Below, piece after piece: positions 1 through 12,671 of a DNA stretch of 64,000 nucleotides. This DNA comes from Epiperipatus broadwayi. Its lineage: Eukaryota > Onychophora > Udeonychophora > Euonychophora > Peripatidae. The notes below the pieces were generated by a model, which saw only the letters and a program-made list of their open reading frames with translations, made no database searches and was not told where the DNA came from. Both the position numbers and the translations under genes were made by a program. Location: the NCBI GenBank assembly GCA_028023455.1, contig JAQFVV010006830.1:124001-188000 (forward strand), written 5' to 3'. Position 1 is the stretch's first letter. Every line of letters begins with the position of its first letter.

Positions 1-2902
1 TATCTAACAAACTTTACACAATAAACTATCCTTAATATTTTGATTATACTGCAGACACCGTTTCAAAAAAGAACATCAAAAGTACCACTACTAAATACAA
101 AATTTCACATGTCATTTTTATTATTCTTCCTAATTATTATTTATTTTATTACGATCTACTTTATTAATTTAGTAAAATTTAATAATGTCTTTATTTGTCC
201 TGAATACTTTAGTGCAGTGAATAATTAGTAGATTTAAGAACTCAAAAACTATGGACTATAGTGACTGTGTCCAATAACTTGAATTTCAATAAACAATTTA
301 ATTATATATAATATAGACATGCCTCTTTAATACATAATATCTCTTTGTCAATTTTATACACTTTTTTAATGACATTACCTAAAATTTTTATCAGTCATAA
401 AATTAACCTTTCTGTAGTGTACTTCATTATTGGCCAAGAGAGGAAAAACTCTGAAAGTTTTAATTGGTCAATTGACAAACTCTTTGATTGAAATATTTTC
501 ATCTTTTAATATATATTAATTTTAGTTTCATTTTCAAAAAGTATATTAATTATTTGTAATGTTAGGAAAGTTAATGAAAGTTATTTCAAAAATATATTTT
601 TATTTGTATTTTATAGAAATATTCAAAAGCGGAAAAATCAAAGAAAACATTATGAACAAATTACAAGCAAAGTAAATGTCATTTATATCCCTCCCAGATT
701 TACCGTTACAAATTTTTAAATAATTTTTTAGTAAAATTTTCAATTTACAATCGTGTAAAGTATATAACTTTTTAATAAAACCTTACTACTTTTGTAAAAT
801 AACTATATTTTCAGCAGATAATCTATAATATTTACAAAAAATAATAAAAAAAACACTCTAAAACATATATTTTTATTTTCAGTGGTGAAAACATATTTAT
901 ATTAATCATCAGCCAATAAGATTTGAGAATAGATTGAGAATAGATTATCCAACCAATCAGCATTGACCTTCCTCTTTTGTTCAACTTAAAACCCTCCTAA
1001 TATTGATTTTTTACTTGTAAAATAATACAAGAGATGGCAGCATCTTACAGAACTTTTTCTAAAGTTTTCAACATGTATAAATGTATCACCACAGCTCGAA
1101 AAATAAACGATTTAGAGTGATCCAAAGCCTTTGATGCATTGCTGTGTTGAACTCCACTGAAAGGTTAATCATAATGGTATTTGAACAATTTGTATACTAA
1201 TGACAATATGTATTGAATATTTTTAGTACAATGATAATACAATTTTATTTTATTTTTATTCTTAGATGTCAATAATTATCAATACATAAGAAATCTCTGT
1301 AATGCAAAAGTGGACTTGCAAAGATCAAGTTGCATAACATGACAGAAATTGTTTATGTCATATGTTTAAGGCAGAAGTAGTATTAATGAAGGTATTTTTT
1401 CTTACAAGGTTATTTTCATTATTTTAAATGATGTTTTTATTTAACAAATAAGAAATACATTTTACTTTTATAATTTTGTTGTGATTTAAATATATTTCAT
1501 TGTAAATTAAAAAAATGTTAATCTGCCTAATGTAGAGGAACAATATTTTATTTTTTATATCTTTTAATATTTTTCATTATTTTAATTATGTTTAAAATTA
1601 ATTTTAATAACAATTATGCTAAAAATAGTTTTATATTGCCACAACCATTTTCAAATAGAGGATCATGTATGTGAAAACTTAAAATTTGCAAACCTTGATT
1701 TAATAACAATAAAAATATGCAGCACGTATATAGCAAAGTCTTAATTTAATTAGTTTTTTTTCTTATTTTAATTAGGAAATATACATATATATATTTAGTT
1801 TTTTCATTATAAGTATATATAGATGAATCTTGATGTATTATATATTACTTGCTGTGAAATTTATATTTACACATTTCTTTATTTGATTTGGTATTGATAA
1901 ACTGTAAATTGACCAATTACACAAATGTCAATTAAAATAGTACAAAGCAATTTGAAATATAGCTTTAATAAAATAATATGATTGATATAAAATCTTCATT
2001 CTTACTCTCTAAGGTGCTTGAGATTGGCTTTTGTATATAAATTGAAGTAAAGATAGAGTCTGATCAAGACTTTCACAATTATAATATACTATGAAAATAA
2101 ATTCTAATTTGAAATTCATCATTCTTTAATTTTTTTGTTTAAATATTCAATGTTTTGATGAAATAACATTCATCTTTGTAGATGCTAATATGTCTCAAGT
2201 AGTAACAAGATTGTGCATGAATTAACAATCATTCACATATTTATTGTATGATTGTTTATTCAGAATAGATATATTAAAACATTTTTTTATTTCTTTTTTT
2301 TCTCAATTACTTGACTTATTAAAATTGATTTAGAAGAAAAAAATAAATAATTATTTTTACATAAGACTGGAATATGCTATATATTATCATATTTGTTTAA
2401 ACTGTTTGGTTGGTGTTTTGTAAATATTTTAATATACTCTCTCATAGTTCTTAAATAATATTTTTTACAATTCGCATTCTTTAGAAATAGCTCACACATC
2501 TGACTTGGTTAATATTAAAATACTAACTAAATTGAAAAAAGATGATTTAAGCAGTATGAGATAGACTATTGGAACATAAAAAAGATCAACCTGTTTAAAT
2601 AAATGTGGTGAAATAAAGTGTATTCCAGCCTTATAGCAACCAATTATTTTATCTCTTTTCTTCTAAAATCAATTTTAATAAATCTATTAATTGCAAAACA
2701 AAGGGGAATAAAAAGTTTTTTTTATTAATCCATCAATATTAAATAGACAGCCATCTAATATATATCAATGATTATTCATTAACTCATGCACAATCTCATT
2801 ATTATTTGAGACATAAAAGTTAGCCTTGATAAGGATGAATGTTAGTTATTTCATTAAAACATTAGATATTTGAACAAAAAAAGATAATCATGGTATAACC
2901 CA
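1..2902. other. AT-rich stretch without recognisable gene
   Basis: Both strands hold only short open frames rich in Phe, Ile, Asn, Lys and Tyr, as expected from AT-rich non-coding DNA. I see no repeat family shared with the rest of the window, no inverted ends and no RNA gene. A distal regulatory element or intron could not be recognised from this sequence alone. Confidence 0.6.
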
Positions 2903-3133
2903 ATGTGAATATTGAACTTAATATAATTAGAAGGAACTTAAACTCAGACTTTCAAGCTCCCTAAAACTATCTACTCTATCTTATACAATCAATATCCATC
3001 ACCACATATATTGTGAAAAAGATGGATGGATGAAGATTTGAGAGTGGAGAAGATTGAAGCTTGTCCATTAAAGTTTGAAGAGTTGCTATCTAAATATAAA
3101 CTGAGCATTGATTATATGTATATGTGTGAGAGA

Positions 3134-3196
3134 TGATGATCTGGACCAACTGATGAATGCTGATTTAGCATAAAATATGTATATTAGAGATCATTT
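3134..3196 (+). ncRNA. R3 hammerhead-like motif, copy 1 (decayed core)
   Basis: CUGAUGA at 3150-3156 is followed by a stem II hairpin at 3157-3171 (AUGCU, loop GAUUU, AGCAU), then AAAA at 3172 where GAAA is required. A 2-3 bp stem III follows (AUAUGUAU), with an AUA site ending at 3183. The distal stem I pairs AUGAUC upstream with GAUCAU downstream, while the proximal ACCAA/UUAGA pairing is damaged. G12 is replaced by A, so little or no cleavage is expected. Confidence 0.6.
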
Positions 3197-3615
3197 ATGT
3201 TTTCACATACATATGGTCATGTGTATTGACTATATAAAATAGAGTGGATATTTGTAGAGAGCTTGAAAGTCTGATTTCAAGTCCCTTCTAATTACATTAA
3301 GTTTATTATAGACAATATACATATATTTAAAATATTACATATTCAGCCTGTATTCTACCCATCCCTCTTCTGTGTATTTAAATGGATGTATTAAGGTCCT
3401 ATGTATGAGGGTCAGAGTGAATTAAAGTCAACATGGGTATGACAATAATATTGGGATCAATAAGAGATTTGAGGGTTACATCTTCAGATTTTCAATGATA
3501 TGGATGGCTGAAGAGTTGGAGGCTGGAGAGATTAAAGCTTGTTCATTAAAGTTTGAAGAATTGATATATTAATATAATATAAACTGAGCAATGACTGTAT
3601 ATATGCTTGGGACAT

Positions 3616-3680
3616 GGTGATCTGGACCAACTGATGAATGCTGGTTCAACATAAAATACGTATATTGGATATGATTTATC
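3616..3680 (+). ncRNA. R3 hammerhead-like motif, copy 2 (decayed core)
   Basis: CUGAUGA lies at 3631-3637 and stem II at 3638-3652 (AUGCU/AACAU with one C-A mismatch). The second core strand is AAAA rather than GAAA. A short stem III (AUACGUAU) ends at the AUA site at 3664, and stem I pairs CCAA with UUGG across the site. It shares the G12-to-A change with copy 1, so the two belong to one decayed sublineage. Confidence 0.6.
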
Positions 3681-3780
3681 TTTTTCACATGTATGTGATT
3701 ATGTGTATCAGTTGTATAAGATAGAATGGTTAGTTGTAGTGAGCTTGAAATTGTGAGTTAGTGTCTCTTTCAATTTTATA

Positions 3781-4844
3781 TATGCCTATTAATTATTTTA
3801 GCCAAGTTTAAATGAACCAGTCAAACAAATTATTAGTAAGTTGTAATTTAATATTGGACAAAAGTAATCAACAAATCATCTTCTCCAAAACAATATTTTG
3901 TGACTTTTAACACTTCTTGTCCACTGACTGTGAGCATATAGCTATTATTTTAATGCATTTTGCATGCAAATAATCATTTAATACTTGTCTAATTTTAAAT
4001 CATAAAATAATACATAAATGTATAGATAATTGGTAATATTTTTTAAAATAATCCATAACAGGGCAAAGTATTTTCAATTTCATTCCCAGCAAAAATATTA
4101 AAGAAGAAGGCATTATTCATTCCTCCATATATGCTCAATAGAAAAAGTTTTAACATGATTTTAAAATTATTTACTTCATAACTATAAATAACTACTTCCC
4201 CATTTACGATCTAATAATTAGATTGTTATTTAAATTGGCTATGAACTAGTTACCAGGAAAAAAAATCCTATGCTATATTTTAAGGACTTAAGAGAGCTAT
4301 GATTATAGGGAATTTTACTAAAAGTGCACTCAACTTTAATTATAAAGAAGAAAGAAACCATTTCATTATGCAAACAAACAAACACATGCAAATTTGTATA
4401 CGTCTAAATTTTCTAAAGTATTAATATATCGTTTTCTTTTTATTAATATGTAAATAATGATATAGTAGATCTTTTATCACCTTATTTTATTTTGATTTTT
4501 GCCTTAAGTATTTATGGATAGAAGAAAGGTGATTGACTATAGAGATAAAATATCTGGATCAATTGCTGATTGTAAAATATAAAAGAAAGGAAAAATATTA
4601 ATCAGATATATTGAATGAAATGATTATCATCAATCTATCACTTTGAACATCAAACATTGCTCATCATTATAAAAATTAGAAGTGTTTGAGACAGTTTTTA
4701 ATTACTCATGTAAAATAAAGACATTTCCCTACATTTTTATAAAGATAGAGTTTTTTTTTAAATTTTCTAAGTTCAATGTTAATTTGAAGCACAAGAATAT
4801 CTTATACATGTTCTGCCTTAGTAGAAAATGGTTCGTGGTAGTTC

Positions 4845-4880
<36 letters not shown>

Positions 4881-4889
4881 TTCTATATG

Positions 4890-4925
<36 letters not shown>

Positions 4926-5409
4926 CACTAGAAACCAGTCAACACCTAGACACTCTCAATATAGATAATCAAGAATTTCAAACTGTTGTCAAGGCAATTT
5001 TCTATTAGCAATAGAGGTGGATTCCACGTCTATTAATTGTTCCATATATTATATAGACCCCAAAGATGCAACTTGACCACAGATATTGAAATTATTGATA
5101 TATATATATATATATGGATGACAACAAAGTAAGAGAATATAAATATAAGAAATTAAAACTCTCAGTAATAAATCTTTAGATTATTCATCATTAGAATTTT
5201 TAAACAACTTTAATTTAAAGCTTGACAAAAATTATTTTAATAGATATAAATAGCAAGTAAGACAAATTTTAAATTTCGCATTACAGGATCAAATGTTTTT
5301 TTAATATTCCTCTAAAAAAACAACAAAAAATCATTAAAGTCTATTCAAATGCCTGTTATTTCTTGATTTTATATATTTCTTTTTTGTTTCATTCTCTTAT
5401 TAATAATAG
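3781..5409. other. AT-rich stretch without gene; TA tracts
   Basis: Nothing with protein homology is recognisable. The stretch contains TA tracts at about 4849-4876, 4894-4922 and 5098-5116. The open frame across 4682-4924 ends in translated TA repeat and is not a gene. Confidence 0.6.
4849..4922. repeat. (TA)n microsatellite, two blocks
   Basis: Two pure TA blocks of about 28 bp each are separated by a short spacer containing 'gcacattctatatgat'. The blocks could pair with one another. No element is attached to them. Confidence 0.85.
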
Positions 5410-5516
5410 TCAAGTGTTGGTGGTTAAGTGGTCAGCACTACCGCCTTACAAGCAGTTGTCCCGGGTTAGCGGGTTCGCTTCCCGGCCGATGCTATGGCAT
5501 ATGGAAAAAAATAGAT
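5410..5516 (+). mobile_element. tRNA-derived SINE, copy 1
   Basis: The GC-rich head looks like a tRNA. Its A box 'tggttaagtgg' at 5421-5431 fits TRGYNNARNGG fully, and its B box 'gttcgcttc' at 5473-5481 has one departure from GWTCRANNC. The anticodon-arm equivalent (ccgccttacaagc) would read UAC, as in valine tRNA. The acceptor ends do not pair, so it is not a working tRNA. An A-rich tail follows. The copy at 29.33 kb shares the core 'ccttacaagcagttgtcccg'. SINEs of this type are transcribed by RNA polymerase III and moved by a partner LINE. Which LINE serves it here is unknown. Confidence 0.75.
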
Positions 5517-7264
5517 AAGTAATCAAAAATTAAATGATTCCCAAACCTAGTTTTAGATCATCTGCAGAAAAAAATAAACATTGTATGCTTGCTTGGAAAT
5601 TTTTAGTTGCCTTAAACATTTATTATGTTTGACGCATGTTTGAACTCAGGACATGGGACGGTGGATGCGCAAGTAATTACACTATGAATTGTTCAACATA
5701 AATATATTAACATTATCCTTAAATGGTCCTATTTGTTTTTTATTAAAGTATAGTTGTAGATATAAAGACATAAACAGTGTTATATACGTATAAATTTAAG
5801 CAGAAATCTTTATTATACATACTTATCTTCTATTGTAATTTAATTCTTTTTAGATTTCCTTCTGTCAATCTCAATTTTGAAAACTCCCTAACAGTTGTAA
5901 ATTCCTGAAGCACATTCCTTCTCATTTGGTTGCTCAGTCCCAATGCTTTTTTTTTTCTAAGAGCAATCTCTATTATTACCATTGCAAAGACATTAGCTTC
6001 ACAGAGAAATGTGGCACTCTGTAATTCTAAGTCCTCTCAATTAACGTGACTCGAATAATAAAATCAAGTTGGACGTTAACATATCCAGCATTGTGAGTTG
6101 AAGACAACTTTTAAATTCATTAAATTTTTTCTGTAAATTTAACTAAAATCTTTCAGTAAATAATGATGAATAGTAGTTAGCCAATCAATCAAAGAGTAAA
6201 TGCATATTTCATATTTAGAACTGAAGAAAATACCGTAAAAAGCTTTTAAAATGGGAAATCATTTAACCCTTGTCTGAATACGAAGCTAAAGTCAATTAAA
6301 ACAGTAGTTAATACAAAATTACAAAAGCAGTTTTATTACTTTTTTTATTATTGCTTTAACCTTAAAAATATTCATATAAATTCAACTTTTATAATAATAA
6401 AATAATTACTTCTATTTAAATATAGAAGGAAAAAATGTTTTAATTTTTTGGTGAATTAGTGGGATTGAATATTGGAATAATTATTTATATCGTAGAATAT
6501 TTAATGAAGCTTACATAATATTATAAATTTGAACGGAACCCTTTTTTTAACGTTTTATTCCATCACAAGATATATTTTTTGTCATATAGATGCATCCTTT
6601 CTAAAATTTTAATCTAATCATATATCTTTATTGAGGATGGCTTTAAGATAAATGTTCTTGGTAATTTGTTATTCTAATATATATATATAATAAAACCAAC
6701 TCATCCTACTGTTACTTTATTTATATTTGTAATAATTGCTTTTACAAATAATTAGTATTTTTTTATTTTACTACTACTACTACTATATCTATTATTATTG
6801 TCGTCGTTTTTTACTGTGTCGTAAAGTATCAATTATAAATACCCACTTGGCTAACAAATTTCAACTGGTAGTTGCAGATTTTTCTTTAGAAAGCAGTTGT
6901 AGGCAATTTAGTTACAATGGACTCAGGCTCTTTAATTCTTTTGTTACTGACTGTTCAATTGATGTTGATAATTTATCTTTTTATATTTTTAAAAAATGTT
7001 TAAAATTTTGGTTATTGTCTCATGTGTAATATATTGATTAATTAATATTTATATATTTTATTTAATACATATATATATATATATATCATTTTGGTTGCAT
7101 TTATTCTTATATTATTTGTTTTGGTTTACTTGTTTTATTATAGTAATGTATTTTATTGTTATTATTGTTATTTTTGTTAGTGTTTTTGGTTTGTAATTAA
7201 TAATTTAAGAATGACCCCTAACATAAGTTTATCTTGTTTGGAGTATTTCTCCTTTTTATATGTA
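5517..7264. other. AT-rich stretch without recognisable gene
   Basis: The segment at 5627-5690 (near 'gaactcaggacatgggacgg') is less AT-rich and may be SINE body or another old repeat. The 97-codon frame at 6736-7029 opens on a low-complexity run rich in Phe and Tyr and matches no family I know, so I do not call it a gene. Confidence 0.5.
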
Positions 7265-7443
<179 letters not shown>

Positions 7444-7444
<1 letters not shown>

Positions 7445-10400
7445 CTAAACATTGTTTGTTGATTACTGTTTTTTATTAGTATTATTCACAATATATGTTT
7501 TGCAATCATGTATTAAACACATTATATTTGTAAAAAATGAGCTATTTGATAAATACTTTAAAAATAGTCTTATAAAGTTATTACAAATAGGATAATATTC
7601 AAATGAATATTGTGGTTGGTACATTAGTATGCAATACACATAATTTGAAATTCAGAATCTAACTAAGTAATATCAGTCATTTAGTAATTAATTGGAAATT
7701 CTTAAACCAAGCCAGATTTTTTTTATATAACATTCTCATAGAAGAGCAAACAATATTTAGGCATAAAATAAGATAAGAAAATTGAAACTTTATATTTAGA
7801 ACACATTTCCCTGTATTCTATTACACATATGGCAATTCTTTTAGTTTGATAATATCTGTTTTGTACAGTTATTTTTTTGTTGTTATACACCATAAATAAG
7901 TATCTGTAAAACTTATACTCAGATATCTGGATTATAATCTTGAAATTAATATTAATTTTACATTTATAGTAAACTTGATATAAACTAAATTTGTATTTTT
8001 TTTTTAAATTATTAGAAATTCTTATTATTCTTAAACAAATATTTTTTGTATTTGATAAATTTATTAATTTTGCCAATTAAAAAACATAACTTAGAACAAT
8101 AAAACAATAAAGAGTTATAATAACTATGTAATATGAATGAGATTCAGACTTACTTTGATTTGTGATCAGGGGTGGATGAGAGGTTGGATCAGCTTATAGA
8201 GAGATGCTTTTTTTTCAAACCAATATATGAATTTTGTTCTAGTTTACAAATCAGAATTTGACTATCATATTTAATAATTAAAATCAAATTTGAATGGGTT
8301 TATAAAGAATACACATTTAAGTCAATTGATGAAGTGTATATAAAATGGAACTGAATAAATTCCAATATAATTAAAAGATATTTATGCATGGAATTATTAA
8401 TCATGCAAACAGTAACAGTTTAATTACAATGAATTTTATTTATTACCTTAAATGAAATAATAATTTCTTTATATTTGTAAAGTGAGTGTTTCAAAATGCA
8501 TCCAAAGTGAGAGAAGCTGTTCTGATTTCTGTGCTAATGAGTGGAGTAAAACTGAAATGAAAGGTGCACTGACAAAAACAAAAAACACCAATAAAATTAT
8601 AAAATTCATGATGTAAAATTTATAAAAATAATGAAATTGATCATACTTATTATCTGACATTCATGGTAAAATTTAATCCTTTCATATTTATTTATTTTTT
8701 TCACCCATGCCTAGTGTGATTTGAGTTAATAATTCAATATTTTAATTTTAAAGTTTATAACCTTAATGTAATATTATGAATCAAAAAATTAGACTTAATT
8801 TATTACAATTTTAAGTTTACAAATGAAAAAAAAAACAAACTAAAAAATCATATTTTAATTTTTTACATACAAAAAATATAAAAATATGAAGTATATAATG
8901 TAAACACTGACATTATGCTTTGTTGTCATATCTATATTGCACAAAAAAATTAGCAAAATATTTATTGAATCAATTCCAATTTTTAAACCTGAATAAATTA
9001 TTAGAAAATCATAATCTATCTATTAAACATTTGTCAGAAATTAAAAAATTTGCATTTTTATTTATTAAATTATCACATGAATTCAGAATCACTGTTATTT
9101 GACAGAGTGTCATGTCCACAATTATTGATACTTCCTGTAAAACTTACTTCAAGTTTCATAACTTGTACTTTTAAAATTGAAATATATTTTTAAAAATGTA
9201 TGTGGAAACAAAAATATATTTTATTTTTAATAATTATAATAAAAATATTTTGTAAAAATAGAAACAAATAATTAAATATAGTATGAAATTAAGCATTTTA
9301 TTTCTTATTGCTTAAAAGTATAGAATAGGAGGTTCTTAATATTCTTATTAAAAATACAACCAATTAAAAACCTCTAGTTTTGTCAAGTGCTTTCACCAAC
9401 TACTTTGAAGTTTGTTCTTATTGATTTATTAGATGCAAAAAAATCTGATGATGTCAGTAGTCCACAGAGCAATATGATTTGAGTTTTTATACAGCCTGAC
9501 TGTAAATAAAATATACAATCCATAAAAAAACAATTTAAATCTGTATCACAGCAACATCATCACAGTATACCATGAAAAACAATATTATATATAAAGAGTG
9601 TTAAGTAAAACATCACATTTAACCATTTAATTGTCCTTTTCTTGACATACCCCTAGGCCTTAATGATTTTGATTTTTAATGTATTTTTATTTGTATTTTT
9701 TAATTAAAAGAACTTATTTTTTATTTTATCTTTACATTTTTTTACTAGTGTCATTAAAAGCTTAAATTTTAAAAACATGAATTTAGTTTAAAACATAAAA
9801 TATCAACTTTGCAAATAAAAAAGTGAATAATAAACACAAATATGCAACATTGATAGACAAAATAAAGATTTCATTTAAATATCTGTAGACAACAAAAAAT
9901 ATTCTCCCAAATTCTGAATATTTATAAAAAAAAATTTAAATAAAAAAAATAATAATATGGATTTTTGCATTAACTGTTTTCTATTTGTCTTTAATAAAAT
10001 TTCAGTTGACTAAATTTTTACTAAAAGCAAATGTATTCAAACAAAGACTTAATACAAACATCATAAAATGAATATTCAATAATTTTACAATAGATAAATA
10101 TTATATAGATAAACAACTTAAGTACAAATATACTTTTCTATGTTTATTATATGAACAAAAAACGATGTTGTGCAAGTGTAAAAATGTGCTTTAATTTTAT
10201 TCCAGATAAATACATTCTTTCTATTGTCATTTTCTAGATCACAGCTTCTGATATTCAGGTACTTTATGAAGAATTAAAATCTTACCAATAATAAAAGCTA
10301 AAATCACCAATTTCTTATCAATTAATGCTTATATTGATCAGTAGTATAACAGCAGTAGGTTTACATGAAAATATATAAAAAGATTAATAATGGTAAGTAT

Positions 10401-11085
10401 TTTTTCCAAATAAATAAGAAGAATATTTTAAAATAAAATAATATTTAGACAGTTTAGACATTTAAATCATGATGCATTACCATTTGTCACAACTGAGAAA
10501 GGAATACCTCAGACAATATTCTTATAAACCTTGTGTTTTCAAAGATTGCAATTCAGATATTGCAAATTAAACATATAAATTGAATATATACATGTTATGC
10601 TATTAGAAATATGATAATTAAAAAGAAATATAAAGAAAATGTAATGAGCAGAGAAATACTAAAAGTGAATTGTTTACAAAATTCTTCATACATGTACCAA
10701 GGGTATTACATATAGTGTTTTAATTTTCAAAGTTGTGAGTTAATCAATATTTGATTCTATAATACTGCATTCACTTTAATTTTCTTGTCTTTGACAGTTA
10801 AATAAAATATATATTTTAGTTTTTATTTATTATTCTTAAATATCAACAATAATTACAATTCCATGGGCAAGTGAATTTTTTTAATTACCAAAAATAGACA
10901 TCTATACTTGCACAAGAACAAGGAGATTTTGATGGTTACTTTACTTTACATTAATGTTGGAAAAGCTAAATATATTTATTTTTAGTTAATTTTTTTTATG
11001 TTAAATTCTAAAACAAAATAAAATAAATCATAAAATAAAATTATATTACATTATTAAAGATTTATTTACTAACTGAATATGTAAT
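7444..11085. other. AT-rich stretch without recognisable gene
   Basis: Only short AT-biased frames are present, the longest 117 codons on the minus strand at 7723-8076. They show no domain, no codon bias and no neighbour evidence. No terminal repeats or RNA-like structures were seen. Confidence 0.55.

Positions 11086-11134
<49 letters not shown>
11086..11134. repeat. (TA)n tract, left border of the R1 array
   Basis: A run of about 24 TA units directly abuts the first R1 unit. A similar tract closes the other end at 12677, so the array sits within a TA microsatellite. Confidence 0.9.
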
Positions 11135-11136
<2 letters not shown>

Positions 11137-11226
11137 CCAAAAGATGGCGCTTCCAAAACCGCCGAACAAGTGTAAGTTTGTTTTACATAAACGAAAAGAG
11201 TCGAATTACTCCTCTTTCATTTGCTC

Positions 11227-11273
11227 CTCCCAGATCAGCTGATTTCAAGCTGGTTTGCTATCCTCAGTGGGAG
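11227..11273 (-). ncRNA. Type I hammerhead ribozyme, R1 unit 1
   Basis: Read on the minus strand: stem I CUCCCA, core CUGAGGA (11267-11261), short stem II (AGC, loop AAACCA, GCU, flanked by a U-U), core GAAA (11246-11243), stem III AUCA-GC-UGAU, cleavage base C at 11233, then UGGGAG closing six perfect stem I pairs. All catalytic positions are standard. The non-paired 10.1-11.1 position and three-pair stem II are departures that may slow cleavage. Confidence 0.85.
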
Positions 11274-11642
11274 ATAGAGTATAGAAACAGATCTAAACAC
11301 TGACTCTCAAGTGTTTATGCAAAACGTTTATATCAGATTGCAAGCGTGAATTTTTCAGACCGGAAAAGTCTTCAAACCCAGCCTAGCAAGCTAGATATTT
11401 ATATGGGTCTGATCTCAGTTCAGAATCACCATATAATCAAAGTCTCTGCAATATATATCATTGCAAGAAAACTCTAAAGGTACATTTATGAAAAAACAAA
11501 TACAAGTTAATCACGTAACCTGCTATCACTTGTTATTTATGTCCAAAAGATGGCGCTATACCAAAACCGCCGAACAAGTGTAAGATTTGTTTTACATAAA
11601 CGAAAAAAGAGTCAGAAATTAACTACCTCTTTCATTTGCTCA

Positions 11643-11689
11643 CTCCCAGATCAGCTGATTTCAAGCTGGTTTGCTATCCTCAGTGGGAG
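11643..11689 (-). ncRNA. Type I hammerhead ribozyme, R1 unit 2
   Basis: The core is identical to unit 1. The predicted cut lies between 11649 and 11648 on the minus strand. Downstream of stem I this unit reads GUGAGC rather than GAGC, allowing two extra distal pairs beyond a small internal loop. Confidence 0.85.
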
Positions 11690-12067
11690 ATAGAGTATAG
11701 AAACTAGATCTAAACACTTGACGCTCTTCGATCAAGTGTTTATGCAAAACGTTTCTATCAGATTGCAAGCGTGAATTTTTCAGACCGGTAAAGTCTTCAA
11801 ACCCAGCCTAGCAAGCTAGATATTTATATGGGTCTGATCTCAGTTCAGAATCACCATATAATCAAAGTCTCTGCAATATATATCATTGCAAGAAAACTCT
11901 AAAGGTACATTTATGAAAAAACAAATACAAGTTAATCACGTAACCTGCTATCACTTGTTATTTATGTCCAAAAGATGGCGCTATACCAAAACCGCCGAAC
12001 AAGTGTAAGATTTGTTTTACATAAACGAAAAAAGAGTCAGAAATTAACTACCTCTTTCATTTGCTCA

Positions 12068-12114
12068 CTCCCAGATCAGCTGATTTCAAGCTGGTTTGCT
12101 ATCCTCAGTGGGAG
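12068..12114 (-). ncRNA. Type I hammerhead ribozyme, R1 unit 3
   Basis: Core, stems and cleavage triplet (AUC) are the same as in unit 2, with the predicted cut between 12074 and 12073. It lies 425 nt from the unit 2 site. Confidence 0.85.
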
Positions 12115-12484
12115 ATAGAGTATAGAAACTAGATCTAAACACTGACTCTCAAGTGTTTATGCAAAACGTTTATATCAGATTGCAAGCGTGAATTTTTCAG
12201 ACCGGAAAAGTCTTCAAACCCAGCCTAGCAAGCTAGATATTTATATGGGTCTGATCTCAGTTCAGAATCACCATATAATCAAAGTCTCTGCAATATATAT
12301 CATTGCAAGAAAACTCTAAAGGTACATTTATGAAAAAACAAATACAAGTTAATCACGTAACCTGCTATCACTTGTTATTTATGTCCAAAAGATGGCGCTA
12401 TACCAAAACCGCCGAACAAGTGTAAGATTTGTTTTACATAAACGAAAAAAGAGTCAGAAATTAACTACCTCTTTCATTTGCTCA

Positions 12485-12531
12485 CTCCCAGATCAGCTGA
12501 TTTCAAGCTGGTTTGCTATCCTCAGTGGGAG
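12485..12531 (-). ncRNA. Type I hammerhead ribozyme, R1 unit 4
   Basis: The sequence is the same as in unit 3, with the predicted cut between 12491 and 12490. On the minus strand this is the first hammerhead of the array, about 185 nt from the 5' border. Confidence 0.85.
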
Positions 12532-12671
12532 ATAGAGTATAGAAACTAGATCTAAACACTGACTCTCAAGTGTTTATGCAAAACGTTTATATCAGATTGC
12601 AAGCGTGAATTTTTCAGACCGGAAAAGTCTTCAAACCCAGCCTAGCAAGCTAGATATTTATATGGGTCTGA

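Larger units (their letters stand above)
2903..3780 (+). mobile_element. R3 hammerhead repeat, tandem pair with an inverted 5' arm
   Basis: Two diverged units of one family lie head to tail. Shared landmarks are 'gtccattaaagtttgaag' (3063) with its counterpart at 3541, 'gatctggaccaactgatga' (3138 and 3619), and a unit end near 'gagcttgaaa' (3259 and 3741). The spacing between equivalent hammerhead sites is about 481 bp. The first unit is preceded by an inverted copy of its own 3' part: 2911-3016 is the reverse complement of about 3197-3306, apart from scattered mismatches. The same family recurs at 21.25-22.5, 29.1, 41.25 and 41.9 kb. No protein is encoded, so this is a non-autonomous element. 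Head-to-tail hammerhead units are known from retrozymes and PLE-associated repeats; that this family spreads that way is inference. Confidence 0.72.

Noticed and set aside
40-228. Open frames in the first kilobases and similar short frames throughout
   Set aside because: They have AT-driven composition (Phe, Ile, Lys, Asn, Tyr), no domains, no conserved neighbours, and lengths expected by chance in such AT-rich DNA.
4682-4924. 80-codon frame with an Ile-Tyr repeat
   Set aside because: The repeat is translated TA microsatellite.
5413-5490. Functional tRNA gene
   Set aside because: A and B boxes are present, but the acceptor stem does not pair, the B box departs from consensus, and an A-rich tail follows; it is a SINE head.
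9440-9475. CTGATGATGTCAGTAGTC as another hammerhead
   Set aside because: No GAAA strand and no stems I or III at the right spacing.
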